A DNA stretch of 64,000 nucleotides from assembly GCA_964017195.1 (NCBI GenBank), contig OZ024898.1, forward strand, positions 16,546,475-16,610,474, in the 5' to 3' direction. The notes beneath the pieces are model-generated. The model ran no database searches. It saw only the letters and a program-made list of their open reading frames with translations, and was not told the DNA's origin. The stretch comes from Siderastrea radians. Its lineage: Eukaryota; Cnidaria; Anthozoa; Scleractinia; Rhizangiidae. Below are positions 11,938 through 20,290 of the stretch, in pieces. Position 1 is the stretch's first letter, and each line of letters begins with the position of its first letter. Made by a program: the position numbers and the translations under genes.

Positions 11938-13302
11938 ATGTCTGTTCTGAAGTTTTTGTCGCTTAATGTGAGAGGTTTAAGAAATGAAGAAAAGAGGAGG
12001 TCAATATTCTCATATTTAAAAAATCAAAAGGCTAACGTTTATCTTCTCCAAGAAACGTTCTCAAACTCTAAAGACGAGAAGATTTGGGCGGCGGAATGGG
12101 GTGGCCAAATTTTCTACTCGCATGGTTCAAACCATTCCAAGGGAGTGTGTGTTCTTATAAAACCAAACTCTCCACTTCACGTAGAAACAGTGGAACTCGA
12201 TGTAAATGGTAGATTTATAATATTGTGTTTAAAAACACCGGGGGAAATCAACTTAAATGTTGTTAATGTATATGCCCCCACAGACCCCCGTGAGCAAATC
12301 GACTTCATAAATTCTTTTAGCAAGAAAATTATATCTTTGACTAATACATCGAGTCTAATAATCGCAGGTGATTGGAATACAACGTTAAGTTCATTAGATA
12401 AGCAAGGTGGACTGACTTGGAAAGAAACTAATTATAGGAATTCGCTAGTTCATTTCATAAAAGAGGCCAATTTGATTGATATATATCGCAAACTGCACCC
12501 CAAAAATAAATCGTACACATATGAATCAAAACCCTTGAAATTAAAATCACGTATAGACTTTTTCTTAATAAGTGGTAAATTTCAACCGGATATTACAAAA
12601 GTGGAAACGCGAGCATCAATTGCACCTGACCATAAAGCAGTCTTTTTAAGCATGAATTTGAATGAAGAATTTAAGCGCGGACCTGGATTATGGAAATTTA
12701 ATAACACACTTCTTGAAGATGAGTCATATCTACAATTAATAAAAGATTATTATCCCTATATCCTGCAGAAATATGTTGAAGTTAACAATAAACAACTACT
12801 CTGGGAATTAATAAAGATGGAAATAAGATCGGAAACGATACGTTATTCGAAAGGGAAAAGTAAACAATCAAAAATGCGTGAAAGTATCATTCAAAGTAGA
12901 ATAGAAGAATTGGACTCAAAAATTTGTAATGACGTCTGCCTGGAACAAAACGTCTTATTGGAATATGAAAAATTAAAGAAAGAATTACAGGAAATTTATG
13001 AAGAAAAAGGCAGAGAAGCAATTTTCAGATCCAAAGCTAGATGGATTGAAAATGGAGAAAAGCCAACAAAATTTTTCTTTAATCTCGAGAGAAGGAATTA
13101 TGAAAAAAAAATTGTCTCACAGTTACAAATCGGGGAAGGAAAATTCTTGTCAGATTTTAAACAAGTAAATAAAGAAATAGAAAATCATTATGGCCAGTTC
13201 TACAAATCAAAAATTGAAGAAAAGAATTTACAACAAAGATTCGAAAGTTTGGAGAAAATTTGGATTTTACCCAACTTCAAGAGCATGAAAACCAAGAACT
13301 AG
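11938..13302 (+). CDS. LINE ORF2 part 1: apurinic/apyrimidinic-type endonuclease
   Basis: 454 codons. Residues 1-230 are an exonuclease-endonuclease-phosphatase fold: LSLNVRGLRNEEKR with the catalytic Asn, LLQETF with catalytic Glu, VVNVYAPT, AGDWN with Asp and Asn, SRIDFFL, and the terminal PDHKAV with catalytic Asp-His. All catalytic residues are present. Residues 240-440 are the helical linker leading to RT. The frame ends at 13,302 where a single-base shift moves the reading frame to the next entry. Confidence 0.85.
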   Translation: MSVLKFLSLNVRGLRNEEKRRSIFSYLKNQKANVYLLQETFSNSKDEKIWAAEWGGQIFYSHGSNHSKGVCVLIKPNSPLHVETVELDVNGRFIILCLKTPGEINLNVVNVYAPTDPREQIDFINSFSKKIISLTNTSSLIIAGDWNTTLSSLDKQGGLTWKETNYRNSLVHFIKEANLIDIYRKLHPKNKSYTYESKPLKLKSRIDFFLISGKFQPDITKVETRASIAPDHKAVFLSMNLNEEFKRGPGLWKFNNTLLEDESYLQLIKDYYPYILQKYVEVNNKQLLWELIKMEIRSETIRYSKGKSKQSKMRESIIQSRIEELDSKICNDVCLEQNVLLEYEKLKKELQEIYEEKGREAIFRSKARWIENGEKPTKFFFNLERRNYEKKIVSQLQIGEGKFLSDFKQVNKEIENHYGQFYKSKIEEKNLQQRFESLEKIWILPNFKSMKTKN

Positions 13303-15659
13303 AAGATGAAATCAGCATTGATGAGGTGCGAAATGCTCTAAAAGGCTTCCAAAATAACAAATCTCCTGGTGATGATGGCTTCACAAAAGAGTTCTATGAA
13401 GCTTTCTTTGACCTTTTAGGTAATGCGCTTTTAGAATCTTTTAATGCAGGGTTTGAGAATGGAACGTTGTCTGTATCACAAAGACGAGGAATTATCTCAT
13501 TGATCCCAAAAGATGAAAATAATTTGACTACTTTATCCAATTGGCGCCCAATTACTCTGCTTAATGTAGACTACAAGATTCTAGCCAAGGTAATTGCTAA
13601 AAGAATTGAATCAGTATTACTGAAATTGATTCATTCCGACCAAACAGGTTTTATCAAGGGAAGATTTATTGGGCAAAATGTGAGATTGTTAAATGACTTA
13701 CTGGAATATACGGATGTTAAAAAAAAACCAGGAATCCTGCTATTTATTGACTTTGAAAAAGCTTTTGATACAATAGAATGGCCCTTTATACAAAACGTGC
13801 TTAAACACTTCAACTTTGGACAGGTTATTAGAAAATGGGTCTCCATACTCTATAGCGACGTAGAAAGCGCGGTTATAAACGGAGGTTACATGACCAATTA
13901 TTTTAAAGTTTCAAGAGGCGTTCGGCAAGGTTGTCCACTGAGTCCTTTGTTATTCGTCTTAGGCGTAGAAATCCTAGCCCAAAAGATCAGACAGTCAACA
14001 GGTTGCCGAGGAATTAAACTTCCGCAATCAGTAGAAGCTAAAATTAGTCAATTTGCGGACGATACAACTCTCATCTGTAGGGATGTAGACGCACTTAAAG
14101 AAAATATGAAGGTTATAAGTGAGTTTAATGCTATCTCTGGTCTTCAATTAAATAAGAAGAAAACAAAAGCAATGTGGATTGGCTCAGCTAAAAACAATAA
14201 AACCAAACCCTTCGGCTTTGAATTTTATCATGAACCAGTCAAATCACTAGGAGTAAATTTATCATACGATCGCGATAAGAACAATAATTTGAACTTTTTT
14301 GTCAAAATTTACAAGATGGACACTAAGCTGAATATGTGGCAAACGAGAGACTTAACTCTATTTGGTCGCACAATGTTAGTTAAGACCCTAGGCATATCAA
14401 AATTAGTTTATGCGGCCTCTATGCTTTGTGTTCCTGAAATGGTTATTAAGACAGTGCAAGCAAAAATATTGAAATTCTTGTGGAAAAACAAAAAAGATAA
14501 AGTAAAACGATCAGTTTTATATCAATCTCTCTCCCACGGTGGACTGAATTTTCCAAACTTTCACACAGTGATAAAATCATTGCGCTTGAGCTGGCTAGGC
14601 AGGCTCTTAAACTGTACAAATAATGAATCCTGGCAGGCAATTCCAAATGACTTCTTTAACAGGTATGGAGGATTATCCTTCCTACTTAAATGCAATTATG
14701 ATTCTAAAAAGCTAGATGAAAACTTACCTCTTTATTATAGGGAAATGTTAGATTATTTTAAGGAGTTGCGTGCTGGTCATCCTGACATTTATAAAAGCGA
14801 ATTCATTCTTTGGAACAATAAAGAAATTACAATAGAGAATAAGTCTATATTTTGGGCACATCTGTCTGAACAAGGAATCTGTTTTGTACATGATTTACTT
14901 GATAATAACCGCAAGTTTCTGTCTCTTGAAAGTGTACAACGCAAATATAATGTACACCTGAACTTCTTTCAATATTTTCAACTTATTGCTGCGATCCCAA
15001 GTTACTTGAAGAAAAATGCTCAGGAAACTGCCGTAACCAATAGGAATATACTTAATGAAAGGGACGTATTCTATCTGTCCGAAAATAAAGCACTCTATTT
15101 AACCAAACTGAGGTGCAAAGACTATTACAATTTATTTCAGGAAAACAATATGGAAGAACCTACCGCTGTTAAAAGTTGGACCAGACTTTTTCCCAATTTT
15201 GCTCATGGTTGGAAACAGATATTTAACACAATCTACCAAACGACCGCGGACAACAAGTTAAGAGAATTTGGCTTTAGATTTCTTCATAGAATCTTAGTAA
15301 CTAATAGAGAACTCAAGAGATTCAAAATCAGAAGTGATGACATTTGTGCTCAGTGTAAAAATTCTGACTCATTGGAACACACCTTTTTAGAATGTCCTAT
15401 TAATGTTAAATTTTATCAGGAAATTTTATCGTGGTTCAATGCAATCAATAGAACGTTTATAAATTTGTCAACTGAGCAATTTCTATTTCAGAACTACCCC
15501 TCTCCTTCTATAAACGGCAACCTTAGACGCCAACTAGATCTACTCGTCTTGTTAATTAAAAAGTACATATATAGTTGTAAAAGGGGTGAGATAAATCCTG
15601 AATGTTCTCAATTTATAAATAAATTAAAAATTCAATGGAAAATTGAGATTTCAAGTTAA
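13260..15659 (+). CDS. LINE ORF2 part 2: reverse transcriptase and C-terminal zinc ribbon
   Basis: 799 codons. RT motifs in order: NWRPITLLNVDYKI, DQTGFIKGR, IDFEKAFDTIEW (first catalytic Asp), RGVRQGCPLSPLLFVLGVE, FADDTTLI (catalytic DD) and GLQLNKKKT. The thumb and a long C-terminal region follow, with CAQCKNSDSLEHTFLEC near residue 700. The domain is complete. The overlap of 43 bp with the endonuclease frame in a different register means the two are one ORF2 broken by one indel, most likely a mutation. Confidence 0.88.
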   Translation: MDFTQLQEHENQELEDEISIDEVRNALKGFQNNKSPGDDGFTKEFYEAFFDLLGNALLESFNAGFENGTLSVSQRRGIISLIPKDENNLTTLSNWRPITLLNVDYKILAKVIAKRIESVLLKLIHSDQTGFIKGRFIGQNVRLLNDLLEYTDVKKKPGILLFIDFEKAFDTIEWPFIQNVLKHFNFGQVIRKWVSILYSDVESAVINGGYMTNYFKVSRGVRQGCPLSPLLFVLGVEILAQKIRQSTGCRGIKLPQSVEAKISQFADDTTLICRDVDALKENMKVISEFNAISGLQLNKKKTKAMWIGSAKNNKTKPFGFEFYHEPVKSLGVNLSYDRDKNNNLNFFVKIYKMDTKLNMWQTRDLTLFGRTMLVKTLGISKLVYAASMLCVPEMVIKTVQAKILKFLWKNKKDKVKRSVLYQSLSHGGLNFPNFHTVIKSLRLSWLGRLLNCTNNESWQAIPNDFFNRYGGLSFLLKCNYDSKKLDENLPLYYREMLDYFKELRAGHPDIYKSEFILWNNKEITIENKSIFWAHLSEQGICFVHDLLDNNRKFLSLESVQRKYNVHLNFFQYFQLIAAIPSYLKKNAQETAVTNRNILNERDVFYLSENKALYLTKLRCKDYYNLFQENNMEEPTAVKSWTRLFPNFAHGWKQIFNTIYQTTADNKLREFGFRFLHRILVTNRELKRFKIRSDDICAQCKNSDSLEHTFLECPINVKFYQEILSWFNAINRTFINLSTEQFLFQNYPSPSINGNLRRQLDLLVLLIKKYIYSCKRGEINPECSQFINKLKIQWKIEISS

Positions 15660-16090
15660 AACCGATCTCTCCTTTTTGATACTTTGTCAACAGACATTCT
15701 CTTATGCTTCTCCCTTTGTACCTTCTCTTTATTATTATTTTTTTCCATAAGAAATATTATTGTAAGCACTATTGTGTTAATACTAGAATGAAACATTGTA
15801 AGTGACACCAGGCAAAACCACTATAAAAATAGTAAGTCAACATACTGCAATGTAAGATTTGTAGGCAATATTATGATAAGAAAACTAAGGTACGTAATGT
15901 TGTGTAAGTAGGCCATTCTCCGTTGTATTGTAAGTTGTATAATTAATTTTATAGCGTAAATCTTGCAGGTCGGCACTAATTTTTTTTCTTGTTTGCTTTC
16001 CTTTTTTTTTTTTCCTCTTTTTGTATTTTGTTGTTGTAGTTGTCATTGTTGTAGTGTGATTGCAAATTAAAAAAATATATATATATTTTC
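15660..16090 (+). other. LINE copy C 3' untranslated region
   Basis: T-rich, non-coding, ending in AAATTAAAAAAATATATA near 16,065-16,087, which I take as the decayed tail. Confidence 0.6.
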
Positions 16091-17366
16091 TGCGGGATCC
16101 GATTAAGCCAGGAAACTTCCAGCCAAAGAATAAGTTACCTTGTTAAAATTAGAGACTCCTTTGGATTTTCTTTCTAAGGATTTTCGCTTTACGGGTTATT
16201 TTTGTCGGCTCTATGTTCTCGCCATTTTTTGCCCCGGCTTGAAAACAATAAAAATATCACGCGTGACATACCGGGAAATTGAGCTAAAAAACTAACTTTT
16301 CAGTTCTGTTCGGACAGTTTGAATTATTATTACGATGTAACAAAAATAGCGTTTCGAATATAGAATCCAAGTTTCAAAGAATCGCTAAATGTTTTGAAGA
16401 ATGAAATCGAAGAATGAACTAATCAATGAATATTTGAAGTTGAGCGTTCATGCGTGAACCGCGTTGACTGTAAGTCTCTCTACTTTCCATCAAGCGATCG
16501 CGATGAAAAGAGCCAAACTCTCTGCAAAAATTACGTGCATCTGTTCACGCCCGCAATAAAATCGAAAGTGTTTTGCTTTTGAAAGCAAATGTATTGTTTA
16601 ATTTGAATTAAAATTTTTGGCTGGAAAAGCTTTTTGTCGATTATTTTGTCTATTCCAGTGTAAAGAGAAGTAAATTTGGAAGCGTACAATGTTTAGTTAT
16701 CTACTGCGCATTGGGTTACTTTTTTACTCTTGACAAAATTAAATTTACGCGAAACACGCCGGAATAAGTTTTATTTTTTTCTCAAAATCAAGCTTGAAAG
16801 TTGGGGTGTGGCTTATCCATGAGTGCGGCTTATACACAAGCGTTTACGGTAACCAACCAGCCAATCAACGAAATATTTGATGAATCAATTAATCAGGCAG
16901 GCAATTAGCTATAGTCAGTATACCAATTAATTGTTAATTAATCTTCTGTCTTACAGTAAGTGTTAATTAAGTTACGTTATTCTTGTTTAGGAACTAGGAA
17001 ACTGGTGCACTTTAGTGTAATTAATAATTTGTATTTATCGTGATTTAACAAAATTTACATTAACATAAAAATGAATAATTATCAATCAATCAGTCAATCA
17101 ACCAACTAGTTAATGAGTCGATCAGTAATGGTCAGCGTCTCACTAAATCGATGTTTCCAATTACTGAGTATATAAGTCAACCCTTCTTTAGGAGTCCCCG
17201 CGACAGTAATGTTCTTTCCAATGAGCACCTGTCCAGTGACACATCAGACAACTTACATTTCAACAGGCTGTGATGATGGTACATGTTTGGATTCAAACAA
17301 TTGTATTCGAATTAATTTCGATTTTCAAACGCTCAGATTCTCTGTCATTAATTAATTTGGACTGTT
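16091..17366. other. Intergenic DNA, no gene seen
   Basis: AT-rich with short CAAT-type repeats at about 16,850-17,100. No open frame, RNA gene or clear mobile element was recognised up to the target duplication of the Polinton. Confidence 0.5.
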
Positions 17367-17372
17367 ATTGGG
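17367..17372. other. Target-site duplication (left), ATTGGG
   Basis: Perfect 6-bp match to 32,914-32,919, directly outside both AGTAGTAAAT ends. A perfect duplication suggests a fairly recent insertion. Confidence 0.88.
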
Positions 17373-17724
17373 AGTAGTAAATTGGGCCCACATAGCCAAA
17401 TTTCCCACGTTAATTTGCATACACACCCCCTGTTTTGAGTTGTGATTGGTTATGGGGTTGCGCATAGTAACACCGCGGACCAGTTGGAAAAAAGGGTTTG
17501 TGGGCTCAAGTCACATGACCGGAACCGGAAGTGACCGGAAGTCACATGATCGGAACCGGAAGTGACGTCACCGGAAGTGGTTGAAACCGGAAGTCACGTG
17601 TTTTCGAATGAGAAACCGCTGGCGAGTGTGAAAATAGGATCGGGGGCTCAAGGTGGGTTAAAACCGCTGAGAAAACGCGGGCTCAAAGTCCAAAGTCCAA
17701 TTTTTGCAGCGGGGGTGGTCCTTG
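17373..17724 (+). repeat. Left terminal inverted repeat of Polinton 1 (352 bp)
   Basis: Matches the reverse complement of 32,595-32,913 with few differences, and is 33 bp longer because a CCGGAAGTCACATGA-type unit is duplicated. Visible sites: POU octamer ATTTGCAT (17,413-17,420); five CCGGAAGT ETS-type cores between about 17,524 and 17,593; CRE palindrome TGACGTCA (17,563-17,570); E-box CACGTG (17,595-17,600). In adenoviruses the terminal repeat is the replication origin and binds Oct-1 and ATF-type factors. A similar dual role is inferred. Confidence 0.9.
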
Positions 17725-17799
17725 ACCCATATATGGCCCATATATGGATTTGATATGGTTTTGATATGGCACAAGTCCAATTTCTGCAACGTGGGTAGG

Positions 17800-17807
17800 T
17801 ATAAAAG
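17800..17807 (+). promoter_or_regulatory. TATA box of the first penton-like gene
   Basis: TATAAAAG lies 38 bp before the ATG at 17,838, just inside the left terminal repeat, whose factor sites probably act as the upstream promoter. Confidence 0.6.
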
Positions 17808-17837
17808 GGTAAACCCTAAGGTGAGGGAGTAATCACG

Positions 17838-18385
17838 ATGAGTTTTTACATCACTCTGCTCAGTGATCAAGCACAAGGCACGGGGCAAAAATTTACGGCG
17901 CGACTGCCTCGTTCCCATTATTTGGTGGAAGATGATTGGGAAGCAGCTTTGGTACATATCTCACATCCGGGGTTTAATCAACAATTGGGAGATCAAACCA
18001 TCAAACCAGCAACAACCCCATCTTTTGGAAAGTAGAGGGGGATTATCTAAAATTGAGTCTATCGTGCTCTTGGCGGTTTGTGAATTTGACCAAGACCTTT
18101 CGTCCCTCGTTGGAATTTGCTCCGACGCGTCCTTTGCACGTGTATTGTGATGTAGGGACCAGCAGCATGGTAGGGGGTCGTATCACGGATCTCTTACGAG
18201 AAATCAAGTACCAGCCCAAAGAAACCACGCACTTTGAACCTCGACATATTCAATATGTCCCAGTACGCAACGAAGTGGTGGAAATCGTGGAAACCCAGAT
18301 GGCCGAAACCAATGGGGATCTGGTGAAATTTGGCGAAGGACGTACCATCCTCACTCTCCACTTTAAAAGGGAAGTCGTGGTGTGA
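17838..18385 (+). pseudogene. Penton-like minor capsid protein 1, internally deleted and frameshifted
   Basis: The N-terminus (MSFYITLLSDQAQG) and the last 120 or so codons (from about 18,011, FWKVEGDYLKLSLSCSWRF) both align with the two ends of the 344-residue protein at 60,480-61,514. About 150 middle codons are missing, and the two parts lie in different frames, with the shift between about 17,985 and 18,011. In the family this single-jelly-roll-type protein is the proposed vertex protein. The TATA box and C-terminal sequence are well kept, so the loss seems recent. A spliced short product cannot be excluded. Confidence 0.7.
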
Positions 18386-18396
18386 AGAAGACAAAA

Positions 18397-19446
18397 ATGT
18401 CGTTCTACGTGACGTTACCCAGTCATGCCAACCGACGTGAATTTCCTAACAACCAAGCCAATTCGTTCAAGATTCGTCTACCTCAACCGTTACAGTTACC
18501 CGGAGGGGGATGGCAAGTGGGGTTGAGTGCCATTTCCTTACCGGATACGCACGTCAATTTGTACGAGTTGGTGCAAAAAGATGGGTTCATCATGTCGACG
18601 TCCTGGGACCAAACCTATCCCAAACCGAATGGAAAAGAGGGGGAAATGCAAGATCGAGGAGGGACGGCTGAAACCCTCATTAATAACATTCAACATTTGG
18701 ATTGGGTGGTGGATGGGGTGAGTTTCATGAAAGCCACCATTGCTCACTTGGAACAACAACGCAAGGAAACGGCGATTCAAGGCGGCCGTTTTACCAATGA
18801 TCAAGGCAAACACATGTACGTCAAGTTCAAGTGGGAAGGCGAGGATCTGCTCATTGACAACACTAATATCTGTCATTGCAAAACTGACACGCCCGCCCTG
18901 TACATCTACACCAAGTTGGCTGTCAAGATGGGATGGTTACGTAAAATTAGCAGTGGATTGATTTTGGGCCCAAACTTACAACAAGACTTCATGGGGGATC
19001 AAATCCCTAACATGACAAAACCCGTTGGCAACGATTGGAACGATGTGAACGACGATCAGCACAACCCGGTCTTTTGGACGGTGCGTTCGTTTTTACCGGA
19101 TCATTTACAATTGAGTATGAGTTGTGGGTGGCGTTTCACCAATTTGAATGTGGCGTTTCGTTCGGTGGTGGGAGATCCCTCGCGATCGTTGCACGTGTAC
19201 TCGGACGTGGCAGGCAGTATGATGGTCGGCAATCGCGTGACCGATTTGTTGCGTGAAATCCATTACAAGCGGGAAGGCAGAGGTACCATGTACTTTGAAC
19301 CGTTGCACATTCATTACCTACCGCTTCGTAATGAAGTGGTGGAAATCATTCAAATGCAAGTCACCGAAACGTCTGGCACCGAGGATAAGTTGGTCAGGTT
19401 TGGCAAAGGCAACACGCTGGTCACCTTGCACTTCAAAAAGGCATAA
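18397..19446 (+). CDS. Penton-like minor capsid protein 2
   Basis: 349 codons from the ATG at 18,397, which directly follows the preceding stop at 18,385. The N-terminus SFYVTLPSHANRREFPNNQA and the GGGWQVGLSAISLPD motif are the hallmark of Polinton and adintovirus penton-like (minor capsid) proteins. The C-terminus ends VRFGKGNTLVTLHFKKA. It is a paralogue of the upstream gene (shared WRF...LHVYSDV...RVTDLLREI block), so each element has a tandem penton pair. The counterpart at 61,538 carries stops. Role as vertex capsomer is inferred from family and position. Confidence 0.78.
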   Translation: MSFYVTLPSHANRREFPNNQANSFKIRLPQPLQLPGGGWQVGLSAISLPDTHVNLYELVQKDGFIMSTSWDQTYPKPNGKEGEMQDRGGTAETLINNIQHLDWVVDGVSFMKATIAHLEQQRKETAIQGGRFTNDQGKHMYVKFKWEGEDLLIDNTNICHCKTDTPALYIYTKLAVKMGWLRKISSGLILGPNLQQDFMGDQIPNMTKPVGNDWNDVNDDQHNPVFWTVRSFLPDHLQLSMSCGWRFTNLNVAFRSVVGDPSRSLHVYSDVAGSMMVGNRVTDLLREIHYKREGRGTMYFEPLHIHYLPLRNEVVEIIQMQVTETSGTEDKLVRFGKGNTLVTLHFKKA

Positions 19447-19476
19447 AAAGGGAAAAAAGGGGATGGTCCGTCAAAG

Positions 19477-19662
19477 ATGCCCAAGACAAGAGCACGTCGA
19501 AGAAGAAGAAGGCAACGAGGTGGTCTCTTGCCTCTGGCCGCTCTCGTGCCAGCCTTGATGGCTGTGGGGAAAGCCGCCGCGTTGGGAGCGGTGGGTGGTG
19601 CCGCGGGTTACGGTGGCAAAAAAGCCATGGAAGCAGCGACTACTCGGAAGAAAGGCCGATGA
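19477..19662 (+). CDS. Small basic/hydrophobic core-like protein (adenovirus pX-like)
   Basis: 61 codons: an Arg-rich leader ending RQRGG, then a hydrophobic Ala/Gly segment (LLPLAALVPALMAVGKAAA) and a basic tail. This resembles the adenovirus core peptide precursors in layout, not in detectable sequence. The RQRGG site is a candidate cleavage point for the element's protease. A homologue in the second element (58,729) sits elsewhere, upstream of its integrase. A TATA-like ATAAAAAG at 19,443 overlaps the preceding stop. Confidence 0.65.
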   Translation: MPKTRARRRRRRQRGGLLPLAALVPALMAVGKAAALGAVGGAAGYGGKKAMEAATTRKKGR

Positions 19663-19665
19663 CGG

Positions 19666-19673
19666 TATAAAAA
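19666..19673 (+). promoter_or_regulatory. TATA box before the 19,730 gene
   Basis: TATAAAAA, 64 bp upstream of the ATG. The second element has TATAAAAA at about 62,583, 51 bp before the homologous gene. Confidence 0.5.
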
Positions 19674-19729
19674 GACAGAGGGGGGTGACGTGAAGCATAG
19701 ACCTTGGTGAAAGAGCAAAGAAGACAACC

Positions 19730-20056
19730 ATGCGAGCGGGAAGTTTGACACGATTTCGGACAGACGAGTGGTATGATCAACATGGCAGTGGGTTGATAAG
19801 GGAGGTCATGCGTGGGGGGTTCCAAGGCCTTAAAAGCACGCGAAATCCTTTAAAACTACCTAGTAATATCAAGAGAGGATTGAATGCAGGGTTAACACGC
19901 GGTGTTAAACGCAAAGCCGAACAAGTCATTAAAAAAGAAATCACCAAACAAGCCAAGAAAGCCTTGAATCAGAAGAACGTGAAAGACGCCGTGCGTGTGG
20001 CCAGTGCTTTGTTTCCCAAGCAAGTCAAACGTGCGCGAGATATTTTGGGCGTGTGA
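19730..20056 (+). CDS. Conserved basic virion protein (possible pVI/pVII-like)
   Basis: 108 codons: N-terminal RAGSLTRFRTDEWY, an amphipathic middle (GGFQGLKSTRNPLKLPSN) and a Lys/Arg-rich helical C-terminus ending KQVKRARDILGV. The homologue at 62,634-62,957 is 107 codons with the same ends, showing purifying constraint in both copies. No known domain recognised. Position between penton and major capsid genes and the amphipathic, basic make-up suggest a minor virion or core protein. The stop overlaps the region just before the next ATG (20,059). Confidence 0.7.
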   Translation: MRAGSLTRFRTDEWYDQHGSGLIREVMRGGFQGLKSTRNPLKLPSNIKRGLNAGLTRGVKRKAEQVIKKEITKQAKKALNQKNVKDAVRVASALFPKQVKRARDILGV

Positions 20057-20058
20057 AC

Positions 20059-20289
20059 ATGGATCCCGTGCATTCACGACCTCGACGAATTCGTAGTGAT
20101 CGAGGGTTACCTCAATGGGGTGGACTGTATCCGTTTTGGAAACTCAGGAGAGGACAACGTGGTGGATGGTTGAGTGCCGAGGTGATGAGAGTCCCCGGGT
20201 TTGATTTGAGACAACGTTTAGCACGACGACGCTATAAAAACCCCTCACGACGACGACGGGGTACCACTCGACGACGACGCCGCCGCTAA
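20059..20289 (+). CDS. Small Arg-rich virion protein with QRGG site
   Basis: 76 codons from ATG 20,059, two bases after the preceding stop. It starts MDPVHSRPRRIRSDRGLPQ, has GQRGGWLSAEV near residue 38, and ends in an Arg-rich run. The homologue at 62,960-63,145 keeps the same start and a QSGGWLSQE motif. Likely DNA-condensing or scaffold peptide matured by the protease (inference). The coding sequence contains TATAAAAA at 20,233-20,240, conserved in the second element and 51-58 bp before the capsid gene ATG. Confidence 0.65.
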   Translation: MDPVHSRPRRIRSDRGLPQWGGLYPFWKLRRGQRGGWLSAEVMRVPGFDLRQRLARRRYKNPSRRRRGTTRRRRRR

Positions 20290-20290
20290 A

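Larger units (their letters stand above)
10738..16090 (+). mobile_element. Nearly complete L1-like LINE (copy C)
   Basis: The best preserved LINE here. It has a short GC-richer 5' region, ORF1 (10,847-11,674), a 263-bp spacer, and ORF2 split by one frameshift (11,938-13,302 and 13,260-15,659). A 3' untranslated region of about 400 bp ends in an A/T-rich tail near 16,060-16,090. No target duplication was located, so both ends are approximate. Confidence 0.85.

Noticed and set aside
13260..13302. Programmed frameshift in LINE ORF2
   Set aside because: No slippery heptamer with downstream structure was evident, and L1-like ORF2 is normally one frame; a mutation or assembly error is simpler.
17373..17837. 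Possible integrase fossil next to the left repeat of Polinton 1
   Set aside because: I compared this stretch with the integrase at 59,385-60,434 and found no shared blocks; it is terminal repeat and promoter only.
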